Below the pieces are notes generated by a model. It saw only the letters and a program-made list of their open reading frames with translations. It was not told the DNA's origin and did not search any database. A program made the translations under genes and the position numbers. Below, piece after piece: positions 1 to 8,407 of a DNA stretch of 64,000 nucleotides. The stretch's first letter is position 1, and each line of letters starts with the position of its first letter. This DNA comes from Archangium sp. (GTDB lineage: Bacteria; Myxococcota; Myxococcia; Myxococcales; Myxococcaceae), in assembly GCA_030681645.1 (NCBI GenBank), contig JAUXRX010000034.1, forward strand, positions 50,772 to 114,771. Direction: 5' to 3'.

Positions 1-1111
1 CCGTGTCACCCACCGACGCCCAGACCGGCCTGGCGGTCAGCGGCATCGACAACGCCGGCGCGCCCACGTTCGAGAGCTCCGCGGTGCTCTCGGCGACCGT
101 CTGCCCGTCACCGCCGATGAAGAACGTGCTGAGCACGGTGCTCACCGTGTAGCTGGTCGACGGCAGCGCCTCGAGGCGATGGGCGGTCCACGACACCTGC
201 TGGCCCGTCGAGAGCAGCAGGGCCTGGGCGCCGCGGTACTGCGCGGTGATGCCGGTCTCCGCGGGGCTGACCGCGCTGCCTTCGCTCCTCGTCTCGAGGC
301 GCAGCAGCGGGTGACTCTCGAGCAACACCAGCTGCGCGGCCGCAGGGAGCGGCGGCACGAACTGCGTGCCCTTCAGGGTGCCAGTCATCACCAGCTCGAC
401 ATCGCCGGGCGCGACGTCGAACGTCACCGCGTCGGCCGTCACCTCGCGGGCCACGGGAGTCGAGCCCTCGACCTGCTCGTTGGGGCGCACCGGCACGATG
501 AAGTCGGCGTGCTCGCGGTTCGGGTTGTGCACCTGGAGCTGCCAACGAAACCGGACCTCGTCAGGCAACACCGTCAGGCGATAGCGCCCCACCGCGGTCG
601 GGGTCACCTTCGCGAACTCGGTCTGACGCGCCTGGGTCGACGCGACACGCCGCGTGACGGACACCCGCTGCGACCCAGCGGCCGGGGTGCCCAGGTCGAC
701 GATGCCGTCGCGAACGACTGCCTCGACCGCGGGCACGTTCAGCAGCGAGAGCGTGACGCCCGACTCGCTTCGTCCCAGCGCACACCTCACCTCGAACTTC
801 GCGGCGAGCGGCGTCAGCTCGAGCTCGCCCGTCGCCGTGCGCCCCAGCACCGCGTCGCGGCTGGTGCAGCTGAGCAGCCGCGCGTCATCGCCGAGCACCT
901 TCACCGCAGGCATCGCTCCTCGCGCGCGACCGGCGAGGGTGAGCGTCACGCCCTGCTCGAAGCTGCCCTCGAGGCGCGCCGACTCGACGATCGTGAAGGA
1001 GGACACGTCCTGCGGCGGGCGACCGCGCACCAGCGTGTCGTAGCGCTCGAGCGGCAACACCACGTGCGCATCGGGGTCTGCAGCGAGAATCAGGAGCGCG
1101 AGCGTGAGCAT
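1..1111 (-). CDS. Secreted hypothetical protein, C-terminus cut by the window edge
   Basis: An open frame reads from an ATG at 1111 to the window edge without a stop (about 370 codons visible). The N-terminus MLTLALLILAADPDAHVVLP looks like a short signal peptide, so the protein is probably exported. The rest is rich in beta-strand-like alternation of hydrophobic and charged or Thr/Ser residues, with no transmembrane segment and no catalytic motif I recognise. Codon use (strong G/C at third positions) matches the neighbours, and the competing plus-strand frames give low-complexity Arg/His-rich products, which supports the minus frame. It lies upstream of, and on the same strand as, the pseudokinase gene, 93 bp away. 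Function unknown. Confidence 0.7.
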   Translation of the reverse strand, partial: MLTLALLILAADPDAHVVLPLERYDTLVRGRPPQDVSSFTIVESARLEGSFEQGVTLTLAGRARGAMPAVKVLGDDARLLSCTSRDAVLGRTATGELELTPLAAKFEVRCALGRSESGVTLSLLNVPAVEAVVRDGIVDLGTPAAGSQRVSVTRRVASTQARQTEFAKVTPTAVGRYRLTVLPDEVRFRWQLQVHNPNREHADFIVPVRPNEQVEGSTPVAREVTADAVTFDVAPGDVELVMTGTLKGTQFVPPLPAAAQLVLLESHPLLRLETRSEGSAVSPAETGITAQYRGAQALLLSTGQQVSWTAHRLEALPSTSYTVSTVLSTFFIGGDGQTVAESTAELSNVGAPALSMPLTARPVWASVGDT

Positions 1112-1204
1112 GCACTCGTTATCGCGCCGCACGCCGGGCGCGAACATCGGCCAGACGCCCGTCGGTCGTTCGCCCGATGCCGTCCGGGCCGAAGGGCCCG
1201 TGGG

Positions 1205-2446
1205 CTACGACTCCGCCTTCGGTGAAGCCAGGCTCTTCGGGACCCCTGCCAGCGCACGCGCGACCACCTCGCGGGGGTTCCACCCTCGGCCCAGTGCGCG
1301 GGCGAGCAGGCCCGGCTTCGGAGCCAATGCCAGCACCTCAGCGCGAAGCGCCGCGCCGTGCGAAGGGCGCGCCTCGGGCTGCCTCGCCAGCATTCGCGTG
1401 AGCAGCGGCTCGAGCGCGCTCGCGCGCATCGACGGCACCAGCCCCTCTCGGAGCGCCGTCCCCGCCGCGAAGGCATCGGGCCCATCGAAGGGCGGGTGTC
1501 CCTCGAGCATCGCGAAGAGCACCAACCCTGCGCGGAACACGTCGGCCTCCGGGGTGTTCGAAACCTGCTCCGGCACCTCCCAGAGATCGGTGACGAGGCG
1601 CTGGGTGCGTCGCGAGCCGCGCGAGTCACGGCGAAAGGACTCCGCGCTGCGACCGACTCCCGCGTGGAGCAGGCTCACCAACCCATCGCCGCCCAGCCAC
1701 ACGGAGTCGGGATTGAACCAGCCGTGACGGCAGCCGGCGGCGTGAAGCCCTTCGAGCGCAGCAGCCAGCTGCGCGAGGATCGCCAGCCCGACCTCCGGGG
1801 GCACCACGCCGCCCAGCGCGGTACACGCTTCGCGCAGCGTGAGGCCCTCTCCCACCGCATAGAAGACGCGGGCCTGCTCGGCCTCGAGCTCCAGCAGCGC
1901 CGGCCGCGGAAGGTGTGGCCCCTCGTGCGCCAGGACCGCTTCGAGCTCGCCGGGCGACTCGAACGAAAAGTCGAAGACCGTCAGCACCCCCTGATCACCC
2001 GAGTCCACAGCGCGCACCGCGTGCACGCTCCACGAGGTACGGTCGGCCAGGTTCCGGACCCTCACGAAGCCCTCGAAGGGTGACGCCGCGATCTCGTCAG
2101 GCTCGACCTCGAAGTCGTTCACGAGCCGGTCCACCAGGGCCTGGGGAGCGAGGGCACCCACGCAGACCGCGTCGGCCACCTCGCCTTCGTCGAGCAGGTA
2201 GAGCGGACAGCCGGGGGCCAGCCGCGACAGCAGACGGCGAAGCCGGGTGAAGGCGAGCTCGCGTGGGCCCCGGCGCGTGACGATCAGGTCGAAGGGCCGG
2301 GCGCGTGGCCCTGCCGAGGCAGCCTCGAGCAGCCGCGCCAGCTCGTCTTCGCTTTCGGCCAGCGCGTACGAGAACCGGGAAGGGCGCTTCGCGTGCTGAA
2401 ACGCGTTGCTCCAGGTGGGGTCATCGAGGAAGAGCAGCGCGCGCAC
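1205..2446 (-). CDS. Protein-kinase-fold protein lacking catalytic residues (pseudokinase)
   Basis: 413 aa. Residues ~125-400 follow the layout of the Ser/Thr (Pks/PknB-like) kinases common in myxobacteria. The catalytic loop is HGWFNPDSVW (241-250), where HRDxKPxN is expected, so the Asp base is missing. The DFG position reads LLHAG (259-263). The activation-segment end is better kept (VPEQ, 291-294), followed by ADVFRAGLVLFAMLEGHPPF, equivalent to helix F. No glycine-rich loop or VAIK lysine is evident. Residues 1-120 form a separate alpha/beta domain, possibly receiver-like, but I cannot assign it. It most likely acts as a binding or regulatory module rather than an enzyme. It lies 3 bp from the upstream DUF1963-type gene, so the two are probably cotranscribed. 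Confidence 0.75.
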   Translation of the reverse strand: MRALLFLDDPTWSNAFQHAKRPSRFSYALAESEDELARLLEAASAGPRARPFDLIVTRRGPRELAFTRLRRLLSRLAPGCPLYLLDEGEVADAVCVGALAPQALVDRLVNDFEVEPDEIAASPFEGFVRVRNLADRTSWSVHAVRAVDSGDQGVLTVFDFSFESPGELEAVLAHEGPHLPRPALLELEAEQARVFYAVGEGLTLREACTALGGVVPPEVGLAILAQLAAALEGLHAAGCRHGWFNPDSVWLGGDGLVSLLHAGVGRSAESFRRDSRGSRRTQRLVTDLWEVPEQVSNTPEADVFRAGLVLFAMLEGHPPFDGPDAFAAGTALREGLVPSMRASALEPLLTRMLARQPEARPSHGAALRAEVLALAPKPGLLARALGRGWNPREVVARALAGVPKSLASPKAES

Positions 2447-2449
2447 GGG

Positions 2450-3421
2450 TCAGGTCGACTGCACGTCGAAGCGAAGGTTGTCGAATTCGCCTGGGCTGGA
2501 GATCAACACGTAGAGGCGGCCGAGGTCGCCCCACATCAGGCCGCGGTCCTCCTCCGAGTCGACCTGAAGGAGCAGCCGTTCCCCCTCGGTCTCGGGCGGG
2601 TATTGCACCGCGTGTGGATGGCCACCGACCTGGTGCGAAAGCCTGTCCGAACGCGCCTGCTGATGCTCGTCCAACGCCGCGCGATAGATCCGGGTGAACG
2701 CCTCATCGTCCTCGAGGAGCTGCTCCGCGAGCTCGATGGGTGGCGGGGTCCAGAGTTCCTCCAGCACGATCGCGCTCTCGTCCAGCTCCAGGGCCTGGTC
2801 GTTCGTCGTCGGCGCGAGCGCTTGATCGGCGTCGAAGATGAAGGCCTCGCAGATGCCGTCATCGGCGGCCTCCATGAACACCGACAGCACGCCGGTCTCG
2901 GGCAGCCCCAGCTCGCCGCGGCAGCGTTCAGTCAGCTCAGCCAGCTCGAGCTGCGCAAGAAAGACGAACGGTCCCGAGTCTGCCTGCGGCCACGAGAACC
3001 CCTCCGGCGCGTGAGGCTTCCCACCCACCTTCGAGACGCTCCCGGAGGCCGCCTCGAGGGAAACCGCGGCCGCATACCGTCCCGCTGCGCACAGCGCCTG
3101 GGCGTGCTCCTCGGAGAGGCCCGCCTCCTGAAGGCTGGTCTCCCACTCTCTGGGCGAAGACAGGCTCGCGAACGAGACCTGCTTGCCGTCTCGCTTCAGC
3201 GACATCGCGACCAACCCGCCGAGCATGTGCTTCTCGAGGGTGAGGACGTGCACTCTGACTCCCACCAGCGGCTGTTCCTCGCCAGCGAAGCTCACGATGC
3301 TCTTCAGGCCCGCGACACCGACCCTCACGATGGTGCCGTCCTCGAGCTCGATTCGGCCGACGCCGTCTTCATAGTCGAACGAGGTGATGACGCCCCGCTG
3401 CGGCAGTTCTGGATCGCCCAT
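2450..3421 (-). CDS. DUF1963 (YwqG-like) protein with N-terminal OB-like segment
   Basis: 323 aa, soluble, acidic. The C-terminal half has the signature of the DUF1963/YwqG family: PEGFSWPQADSGPFVFLAQL (near residue 140), the GVLSVFMEAAD strand, QYPPETEGERLLLQVDSEED, and the closing MWGDLGRLYVLIS. Family function is unknown. The first ~35 residues (GVITSFDYEDGVGRIELEDG) resemble a cold-shock/OB-fold strand pattern, which would be a fusion; this is inference from a short stretch. The start is the ATG at 3421. The gene sits just upstream of the pseudokinase gene on the same strand (3 bp gap). Confidence 0.7.
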   Translation of the reverse strand: MGDPELPQRGVITSFDYEDGVGRIELEDGTIVRVGVAGLKSIVSFAGEEQPLVGVRVHVLTLEKHMLGGLVAMSLKRDGKQVSFASLSSPREWETSLQEAGLSEEHAQALCAAGRYAAAVSLEAASGSVSKVGGKPHAPEGFSWPQADSGPFVFLAQLELAELTERCRGELGLPETGVLSVFMEAADDGICEAFIFDADQALAPTTNDQALELDESAIVLEELWTPPPIELAEQLLEDDEAFTRIYRAALDEHQQARSDRLSHQVGGHPHAVQYPPETEGERLLLQVDSEEDRGLMWGDLGRLYVLISSPGEFDNLRFDVQST

Positions 3422-3460
3422 TGGCCGTTGACGATAGCGAATCAGCCAGCTCGGACAGGA

Positions 3461-3919
3461 CTACTTCGTGGCGATGCGGCAGTTCTTCATCTTCGCCATC
3501 GCCTCGTCGGCGATCCGCTGCCCGAGCGACTTGCCGCCGATGACGATGTTCACGTCGACGTCCTTGCCGTCTTCACCACGCACCCGCAGGCCCTTGTCTG
3601 AGACCTCCACCGTGCTGTTCACCGTCGCACTCTTCGCGACCTTCACGGTGCCGCCGATGGCCAGCGCGGTCTTCGTCACCTTCGCGCCGTCTTCGACGAC
3701 CACCCCTCCGTGGAAGGAGACCGCGTTCTTCACCGTGGCGCCCTTCTTCACGGTGACGGTGCCGTCGAGGGCGACCGCGTCCTCCGCCGTCTGGCCAGCC
3801 TCGATGACCACGTTTCCGGTCTTCTTCACCACGTCGTTGGGCCCGGCTTCGACGCGGCACTCTTCTTCAGCGAGAACAGGGAGAGACGAGAGGATCAGGA
3901 GGGCGGCGAGGGTTCGCAT
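3461..3919 (-). CDS. Secreted bactofilin-like beta-helix repeat protein
   Basis: 152 aa with a clear signal peptide (MRTLAALLILSSLPVLA). The mature part repeats a motif of about 17-18 residues with alternating valines and glycines (for example VVIEAGQTAEDAVALDG, VTVKKGATVKNAVSFHG, VVVEDGAKVTKTALAIGG). This is the pattern of bactofilin and other polymer-forming beta-helix folds, but here it is on an exported protein. The C-terminal ~40 residues leave the repeat (GKSLGQRIADEAMAKMKNC). Two cysteines, one near each end of the mature chain, could form a disulfide. Ends in TAG. Function unknown; a structural or envelope role is inference. Confidence 0.65.
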   Translation of the reverse strand: MRTLAALLILSSLPVLAEEECRVEAGPNDVVKKTGNVVIEAGQTAEDAVALDGTVTVKKGATVKNAVSFHGGVVVEDGAKVTKTALAIGGTVKVAKSATVNSTVEVSDKGLRVRGEDGKDVDVNIVIGGKSLGQRIADEAMAKMKNCRIATK

Positions 3920-3956
3920 GCCCCATGTACGCAGTGCCCACCTGCCGATTGCTGGC

Positions 3957-4154
3957 TCAGTGCTTCAGCGCCTCGAGCCGCCGCATCACCCCCTCGAGAA
4001 TCTTCTGCTCCTTCGCGATGGCGTGCTGCAGCGTGGGGTTGTCGGTGCGGACCAACTCCCGGTCGACCTGGTCGAGGTGACGGCGCAGGTGGATCTCGAG
4101 GAGCGTCAGCTCATCGCTCGACAGCTCGACCTGTACGGCGCGTGGTTCGTTCAT
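3957..4154 (-). CDS. Small helical protein of unknown function
   Basis: 65 aa, no signal peptide or membrane segment. The sequence is amphipathic helix throughout (SSDELTLLEIHLRRHLDQVD, then AIAKEQKILEGVMRRLEAL), consistent with a two-helix hairpin or a dimeric coiled coil. A purine-rich RBS (GGAGGCC in the coding sense) lies just upstream of the ATG. Its codon bias matches the region. I do not recognise a family. Confidence 0.55.
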   Translation of the reverse strand: MNEPRAVQVELSSDELTLLEIHLRRHLDQVDRELVRTDNPTLQHAIAKEQKILEGVMRRLEALKH

Positions 4155-4249
4155 GACGGGCCTCCAGGAGATCCCGAGGCAAGCGGCATGCCCGCGCGCT
4201 CCGTGCTGGATGAACCGGGGGCCGCAGTCCTTGCGTGCCCTCCGCGCAA

Positions 4250-4573
4250 TTATGCGAGGGAAGCCACGAGCCGCTTGAGCAGGGCCGACTCTTCGGCCTT
4301 CACCTTGCCATCTGACAGCACCAGCGCGCGCGCGGCGGTGATGGCGTCGTCGCTGCGGGTCTTGAGCAGCGCCCAGTCAGGCTCGCCGGGCTTCTTCCCC
4401 GCCTTCACGTCGGCCATCAGCGCCTGGAGCGCGTCCTCGGGCACGGTCCAGCTCCGGCCCAGGCTCATCACCATCTGCGCTTCGTGCTGATCGACCTCCC
4501 CGTCCACCCAGGCGACGAAGAGGAGCAGCCTGAGCACTTCGAGGTTGAAGGTGTCTTCCGCGGAGAGAGCCAT
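4250..4573 (-). CDS. TerB-like helical protein
   Basis: 107 aa, all-helical. The segment LEVLRLLLFVAWVDGEVDQHEAQMV matches the first helix-loop-helix of the TerB/DjlA-N fold, with the acidic DGEVDxxE loop that may bind a metal. A second such half, ALVLSDGKVKAEESALLKRLV, closes the protein. TerB-like domains occur in tellurite-resistance and envelope-stress proteins, but most copies, as here, have no assigned role. It sits 19 bp downstream of the hybrid histidine kinase stop codon on the same strand, so co-expression is plausible. Confidence 0.7.
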   Translation of the reverse strand: MALSAEDTFNLEVLRLLLFVAWVDGEVDQHEAQMVMSLGRSWTVPEDALQALMADVKAGKKPGEPDWALLKTRSDDAITAARALVLSDGKVKAEESALLKRLVASLA

Positions 4574-4591
4574 GGCGTGGCTCTACTGAAC

Positions 4592-6250
4592 TCAGCGGGC
4601 CAGCGCGAGCGCGCGCCGCAGCATGGCGAGCGAGACCGGCTTCACCAGGCAATCGTCCATGCCGGCATCCCGGCAGGCGGCGAGCTCTTCGGGGAGGCCC
4701 GACGCGGTGAGCGCGACGATGGGCGTGGCCGCGTGACACGGGCCTGCGCGGATCAGCCGGGTCGCCTCGAGCCCGTCCATCTCGGGCATCTGGCAGTCCA
4801 TCAGCACCAGGGCGAACTCGTGGCGAAGCACCGCGTCGACCGCCTCGCGCCCGTTGCGCGCCACCTGCACGGTGAAGCCCGCCCGCTCCACCAGCCCGCG
4901 CGCGACGAGCAGGTTGATGGGGTTGTCGTCCACCACCAGCACGGGCCGGGTGGAGTGCTGCACGTCGGGTGCGATCGGCTCGCTCACCGGTTCATCGGGG
5001 GCGTTCACCAGCGGCACGTCGACGGTGAAGAGGCTCCCCCGTCCACTCTCGGAAGTGACGGTGAGGGTGCCGCCCATCGCCTCCACCAGCTGCCGTGAGA
5101 GCGCCAGGCCGAGGCCTGACCCACCGAACCGCCGGGTGGTGGAATCGTCGGCCTGCTCGAATGGCCGGAAGAGGCGCGCCATCACCCGCGGGTCGATGCC
5201 CATGCCCTCGTCCTTCACGGTGAGCACGAGGCGCCCGGCGTTCGCCTCGAGGCGCACGGCGACCTCGCCGCGCTCGGTGAACTTGAGGGCATTGCTGATC
5301 AGGTTGGTGAGCACCTGCCGCCAGCGAACGCCGTCGAGCTCGACGCGGGAAGGCACGCCCGGGTCGATGGTGGCCTTCAGGCTCAGCCGCTTCTCGTGCG
5401 CCACCGGGGCGAAGAGCTCGACGACGTCGGCCACCACCTTGCCGATCAAGAGGGGCGCCGGAGAGAGCACCAGGCGTCCGCTCTCGGCGCGCGTCACCAG
5501 CAACAGGTCGTCGATGAGCGTGATCAACGTCTCGCCGCTCCGCTTCACCAGCTCGATCTTCTGCCGCTGCTCACCGCTGAGTGGTCCGGCGAGCACCAGC
5601 TCGGTCAGGCCGAGCACGCCGTTCATCGGCGTGCGGATCTCGTGGCTCACGTTCGCGAGGAAGATGGTGCGGGCCCGGCTCGCCGCCTCGAGCCGGGCGA
5701 GCGTCTCGATGCGCATGCCGTCGAACCAGCTCACGAACGAAACGACCAGCACCATCAGCGCCGCGAGGTTGAGCGCGGTGACCACGCCGTGGTGGGCCCG
5801 GAGCGGACCGCCGAGGTGGTGACCGGTGGCCATCAACCACTCCGACAGCGTGCCCAGCACGACGGCGATCCCCAGCCACAGGCGCCGCTCCCGGACCGAG
5901 AGCATGAAGCTCGCGAGCAGGGGCAGGAGCACCAGGAAGACCGGAGCCATAGGGTTGGGCGGGTTCTGCAGCAACCCGGCGAACGAGATGAAGGGCGCCA
6001 CCACCGCCAGCGAGAGGTTCGTCGCCAGCGACAGCCGCGGCACCAGCTTGACAACGAGCAGGCAGGACACGGCGGCGAGGACCAGGTACCCCTGCGCGAG
6101 CACCAGCCACCACAGCCCTTGGGTGAAGGCGAAAACACCGAAGACCACGCCGAACGCGAGCCCGTAGCCCCAGGTGCGAATGAAGAACCGCGTGCGCCAG
6201 TCGGAGGCGAGCTCAGGGTGGATCAGCCATCGTTCGACCTGCTGCAGCAC
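4592..6250 (-). CDS. Hybrid sensor histidine kinase with C-terminal receiver
   Basis: 552 aa. Residues ~28-175 contain about six hydrophobic helices, so sensing is probably in or near the membrane. The HisKA domain has the H-box FLANVSHEIRTPMNG with phospho-acceptor His203. The HATPase domain shows the N-box (LISNALKF), G1 (VKDEGMGI) and G2 (GGSGLGLAL). A receiver domain follows (PVLVVDDNPINLLVARGLVE) with phospho-acceptor Asp485 in LMDCQMPEMDG and the conserved Lys in LVKP. All catalytic residues are present, so it should carry out an internal phosphorelay. No output domain or adjacent partner regulator is seen. The signal is unknown. Confidence 0.93.
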   Translation of the reverse strand: MLQQVERWLIHPELASDWRTRFFIRTWGYGLAFGVVFGVFAFTQGLWWLVLAQGYLVLAAVSCLLVVKLVPRLSLATNLSLAVVAPFISFAGLLQNPPNPMAPVFLVLLPLLASFMLSVRERRLWLGIAVVLGTLSEWLMATGHHLGGPLRAHHGVVTALNLAALMVLVVSFVSWFDGMRIETLARLEAASRARTIFLANVSHEIRTPMNGVLGLTELVLAGPLSGEQRQKIELVKRSGETLITLIDDLLLVTRAESGRLVLSPAPLLIGKVVADVVELFAPVAHEKRLSLKATIDPGVPSRVELDGVRWRQVLTNLISNALKFTERGEVAVRLEANAGRLVLTVKDEGMGIDPRVMARLFRPFEQADDSTTRRFGGSGLGLALSRQLVEAMGGTLTVTSESGRGSLFTVDVPLVNAPDEPVSEPIAPDVQHSTRPVLVVDDNPINLLVARGLVERAGFTVQVARNGREAVDAVLRHEFALVLMDCQMPEMDGLEATRLIRAGPCHAATPIVALTASGLPEELAACRDAGMDDCLVKPVSLAMLRRALALAR

Positions 6251-6324
6251 GAAGAAGAACTAGCCGCCCCGAGCTCCCCGCGCGAAGGGTCCCGACCGAC
6301 CGTGGGTCAACGACCGGTCACGGG

Positions 6325-7074
6325 TCAGTCTCGATGGGGCAGGCGGGCGGCTGCGCGGGGCCGGGGGAGCTTCTCGAGCGCGGCGAGCACCTTGGCGCGA
6401 GCGTCGTCGACGAGCGGCGCGCCGTGGCCTGCGAGCACGTGCTGGTAGGGGAAGCCCGCGGCGTGGAACGCGTCGAGCGAGCCGTGCGCCTGCGCCACGT
6501 CGATGGAGTACGCGTCGTAGGGCGGCACGATGTCGCGCACGATGGTCAGCGGCGGGCGCGCGGTGAGCAGGGTGTCACCTGTCAGCAGACAGCTGGTGTG
6601 CTCGTGCCGGTAGAAGACGGAGCCCTCGGTGTGACCGGGAACGTGGTGCACCTCGAGGCCGGCGATCGCCTCCCCTTCGTCGAGCGCGCGGTCGACGCGG
6701 ACCTGCGCGGGCCACCGGTTCTCCACGGCGCCCAGCGCGCGCTCGAGCAGGCTGCCCTTCGTGCCGAGGCGGAAGCGGTGCGCCTTGCCCTCGAGCACCT
6801 CGGCGTCGGCGCGATGGGCGTAGATCTTCACCCCGAACTCACGCTGCAGCCAGGCGGCGTTGCCTGCGTGGTCGGAGTGGCGGTGCGTGAGCAGCACCCC
6901 GGTCAGCTCGGAAGGGCGCAGGCCGGTGCGGCGCAGCTCGGCGCCCAGCTGCCAGCGCTCGGTCCAGTGGCCGGAGTCGATGAGCCAGCGATCTCCGGCC
7001 CCACCGTCGAGCAGGTAGACGTTGGAGACGAAGAGCGTGCTGAAGCGGTGAAAGGGGTGAACGACGAGGCGCAT
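6325..7074 (-). CDS. MBL-fold metallo-hydrolase
   Basis: 249 aa, cytosolic. The metallo-beta-lactamase superfamily signature THRHSDHAGN places His64, His66, Asp68 and His69 as dinuclear-metal ligands. Further ligands fit VPGHTEGSVF (His), LTGDTLL (Asp) and LAGHGAP (final His). The length and motif spacing match the glyoxalase-II/YcbL-like hydrolase branch, which cleaves thioesters or other esters, but the substrate cannot be told from sequence. It lies 12 bp from the AbiEi-like gene on the same strand. Confidence 0.85.
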   Translation of the reverse strand: MRLVVHPFHRFSTLFVSNVYLLDGGAGDRWLIDSGHWTERWQLGAELRRTGLRPSELTGVLLTHRHSDHAGNAAWLQREFGVKIYAHRADAEVLEGKAHRFRLGTKGSLLERALGAVENRWPAQVRVDRALDEGEAIAGLEVHHVPGHTEGSVFYRHEHTSCLLTGDTLLTARPPLTIVRDIVPPYDAYSIDVAQAHGSLDAFHAAGFPYQHVLAGHGAPLVDDARAKVLAALEKLPRPRAAARLPHRD

Positions 7075-7086
7075 CGGGGCAGCAGG

Positions 7087-8010
7087 CTACTGGAGTGCCA
7101 GCTCGGACTGGGGATTGAGCAGCGCGCGCAGGTCGTTCAGCCAGCTACCGTCGGCGAAGGTGTTGAAGGTGACGGTGACGGTCCGCCACCCCAACGCGCT
7201 CAAGCGGGAGCGTTGGCGCGCGTCGCGATCGAAGCGCTCGCGCTGGGAGTGCCAGCGGAAGCCGTCCACGTGCAACGCCACCTTGAGGTGAGGCCAGCAG
7301 AAGTCGAGGCGCATCACGTAGTCGCCGTTGAGGTCGTAGACCTCGTACTGCGTGAGGTGGGCCAGGAGCCCCGCGTCGCGGAGCTTGCGCAGCACCTTGA
7401 CCTCCAACGCGGAGTCGGTGACGCCGTCGCTCCGCAGCTTGATCAACTCGAGCAGCGAACTGAGCCCCGGGGTGGCCTGGACGCTGAGCCGCTTGATGTA
7501 CTCAGTCAGCCACGTCATGAACTCAGGGTGCTTGCGGTGCGCGGAATCGAGCGCCGTCTCGAGGGCCTCGGGCGCGAGCACGCCGGCGAGGTCGACGATG
7601 GTCCGCTGGACGCTGGTGACGTCGAGGCCCCGCTTGATCACGGCTGACCCATTGCCAATGCGCGAGCGATGGAACGCGAGGCCCTCTCGGGGGCGCGGCC
7701 GATTCCTTCCCACGGAGACGTCGATCACCTTCGGACGCTCGAAGCCATCGAGCGAGTGCAGCCACGCAGCGCTCTGGTGCGAGATCGCGCTTTGGGGGCC
7801 GCCGATGAAGACGCCTTCGGTCGCGCGCTGCTCCCAGGTCCGTGGAACGCCGCGGAGGAGATAGGCGCGCTCATGGGCCCGAGTCAGCTCGCCGTTCTTC
7901 ACCTTCCACGCGATCGAGGAACGGTGCTTGAGCGCCTTCAACACCTGCTCACGTGAGACCACGCCGAACTGCTGCTTTGCGAGTTGCTCCAGTTGCTTCA
8001 TGCCGACCAT
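7087..8010 (-). CDS. AbiEi-like N-terminus fused to DUF559/Vsr-like domain
   Basis: 307 aa. The N-terminal ~60 residues (QLEQLAKQQFGVVSREQVLK, then RAYLLRGVPRTW) match the winged-helix start of AbiEi-type antitoxins. The middle resembles the AbiEi C-terminal region (SAAWLHSLDGF, then TSVQRTIVDLAGVL). The C-terminal ~100 residues (RLDFCWPHLKVALHVDGFRW, then RQRSRLSALGWRTVTVTFNT) look like the DUF559/Vsr-type PD-(D/E)xK fold, with the Asp of RLDF and Asp of HVDG in plausible positions. No AbiEii nucleotidyltransferase toxin gene is adjacent, so the antitoxin label is by homology only. Alternative ATG at 8001. It borders a repeat-bearing non-coding stretch. Confidence 0.65.
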   Translation of the reverse strand: MVGMKQLEQLAKQQFGVVSREQVLKALKHRSSIAWKVKNGELTRAHERAYLLRGVPRTWEQRATEGVFIGGPQSAISHQSAAWLHSLDGFERPKVIDVSVGRNRPRPREGLAFHRSRIGNGSAVIKRGLDVTSVQRTIVDLAGVLAPEALETALDSAHRKHPEFMTWLTEYIKRLSVQATPGLSSLLELIKLRSDGVTDSALEVKVLRKLRDAGLLAHLTQYEVYDLNGDYVMRLDFCWPHLKVALHVDGFRWHSQRERFDRDARQRSRLSALGWRTVTVTFNTFADGSWLNDLRALLNPQSELALQ

Positions 8011-8060
8011 TCACGCCCTCCAGAGTGCGCGTTGTCGCATGCGGGTCTGACATTCTCAGA

Positions 8061-8128
8061 GGCGACGCGCGGTACCACCGTACAGCCGGCTGTACGCTGG
8101 GCTCTCACGTCACACTTTGCTGCAATTC
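8061..8128 (+). repeat. 68-bp direct repeat, copy 1
   Basis: Matches 8246-8313 at 65 of 68 positions by eye. Positions 8079-8096 form the perfect palindrome CGTACAGCCGGCTGTACG. Confidence 0.9.
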
Positions 8129-8245
8129 CAGAAGCAGCCTGGGGAAGGGGCGGTGGGCAAGGGCTTCGGCCCGGTGCTCGAATCGCACAGGCCCCTCACT
8201 GCGGACTTCTGTTGACGCACTGATTCAGGCTTCGACGCTCAAGAT

Positions 8246-8313
8246 GGCGACGCGCGGTACCACCGTACAGCCGGCTGTACGCTGGGCTCTCACGTCGCAC
8301 TTTCCGGCAATTC
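8246..8313 (+). repeat. 68-bp direct repeat, copy 2
   Basis: Second copy, offset by 185 bp from the first. Positions 8264-8281 carry the same 18-bp palindrome, with no change in it. The three mismatches fall in the 3' part of the unit, which suggests the palindrome is the constrained part. Confidence 0.9.
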
Positions 8314-8407
8314 GTCACTCTCGCGTCCTTGCCCCGAGCCGAGGGCCTCCGCGAGTCGAGCACGGCGCAAACCCTGCCCCACCGCCCACCTCGAGGCTGT
8401 TCGCCTT

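Larger units (their letters stand above)
8011..8407. other. Non-coding stretch with direct and inverted repeats
   Basis: About 400 bp between the AbiEi-like gene and the 3' end of the MepA-like gene with no convincing coding frame. It holds two 68-bp direct repeats (8061-8128 and 8246-8313), each with an 18-bp perfect palindrome. It also holds an imperfect inverted pair (8143-8186 against 8351-8392, roughly 80% by eye). The order is direct repeat, inverted arm, direct repeat, inverted arm. It could be a remnant of a non-autonomous mobile element or a structured RNA or regulatory region. Confidence 0.6.

Noticed and set aside
179..1225. Long plus-strand frame over the first gene
   Set aside because: Its product is Arg/His-rich low-complexity sequence. 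The minus frame to 1111 gives a signal peptide and sensible protein.
4155..4249. Terminator or small RNA in the gap between two small genes
   Set aside because: No hairpin followed by a T-tract, and no conserved fold that I can see.
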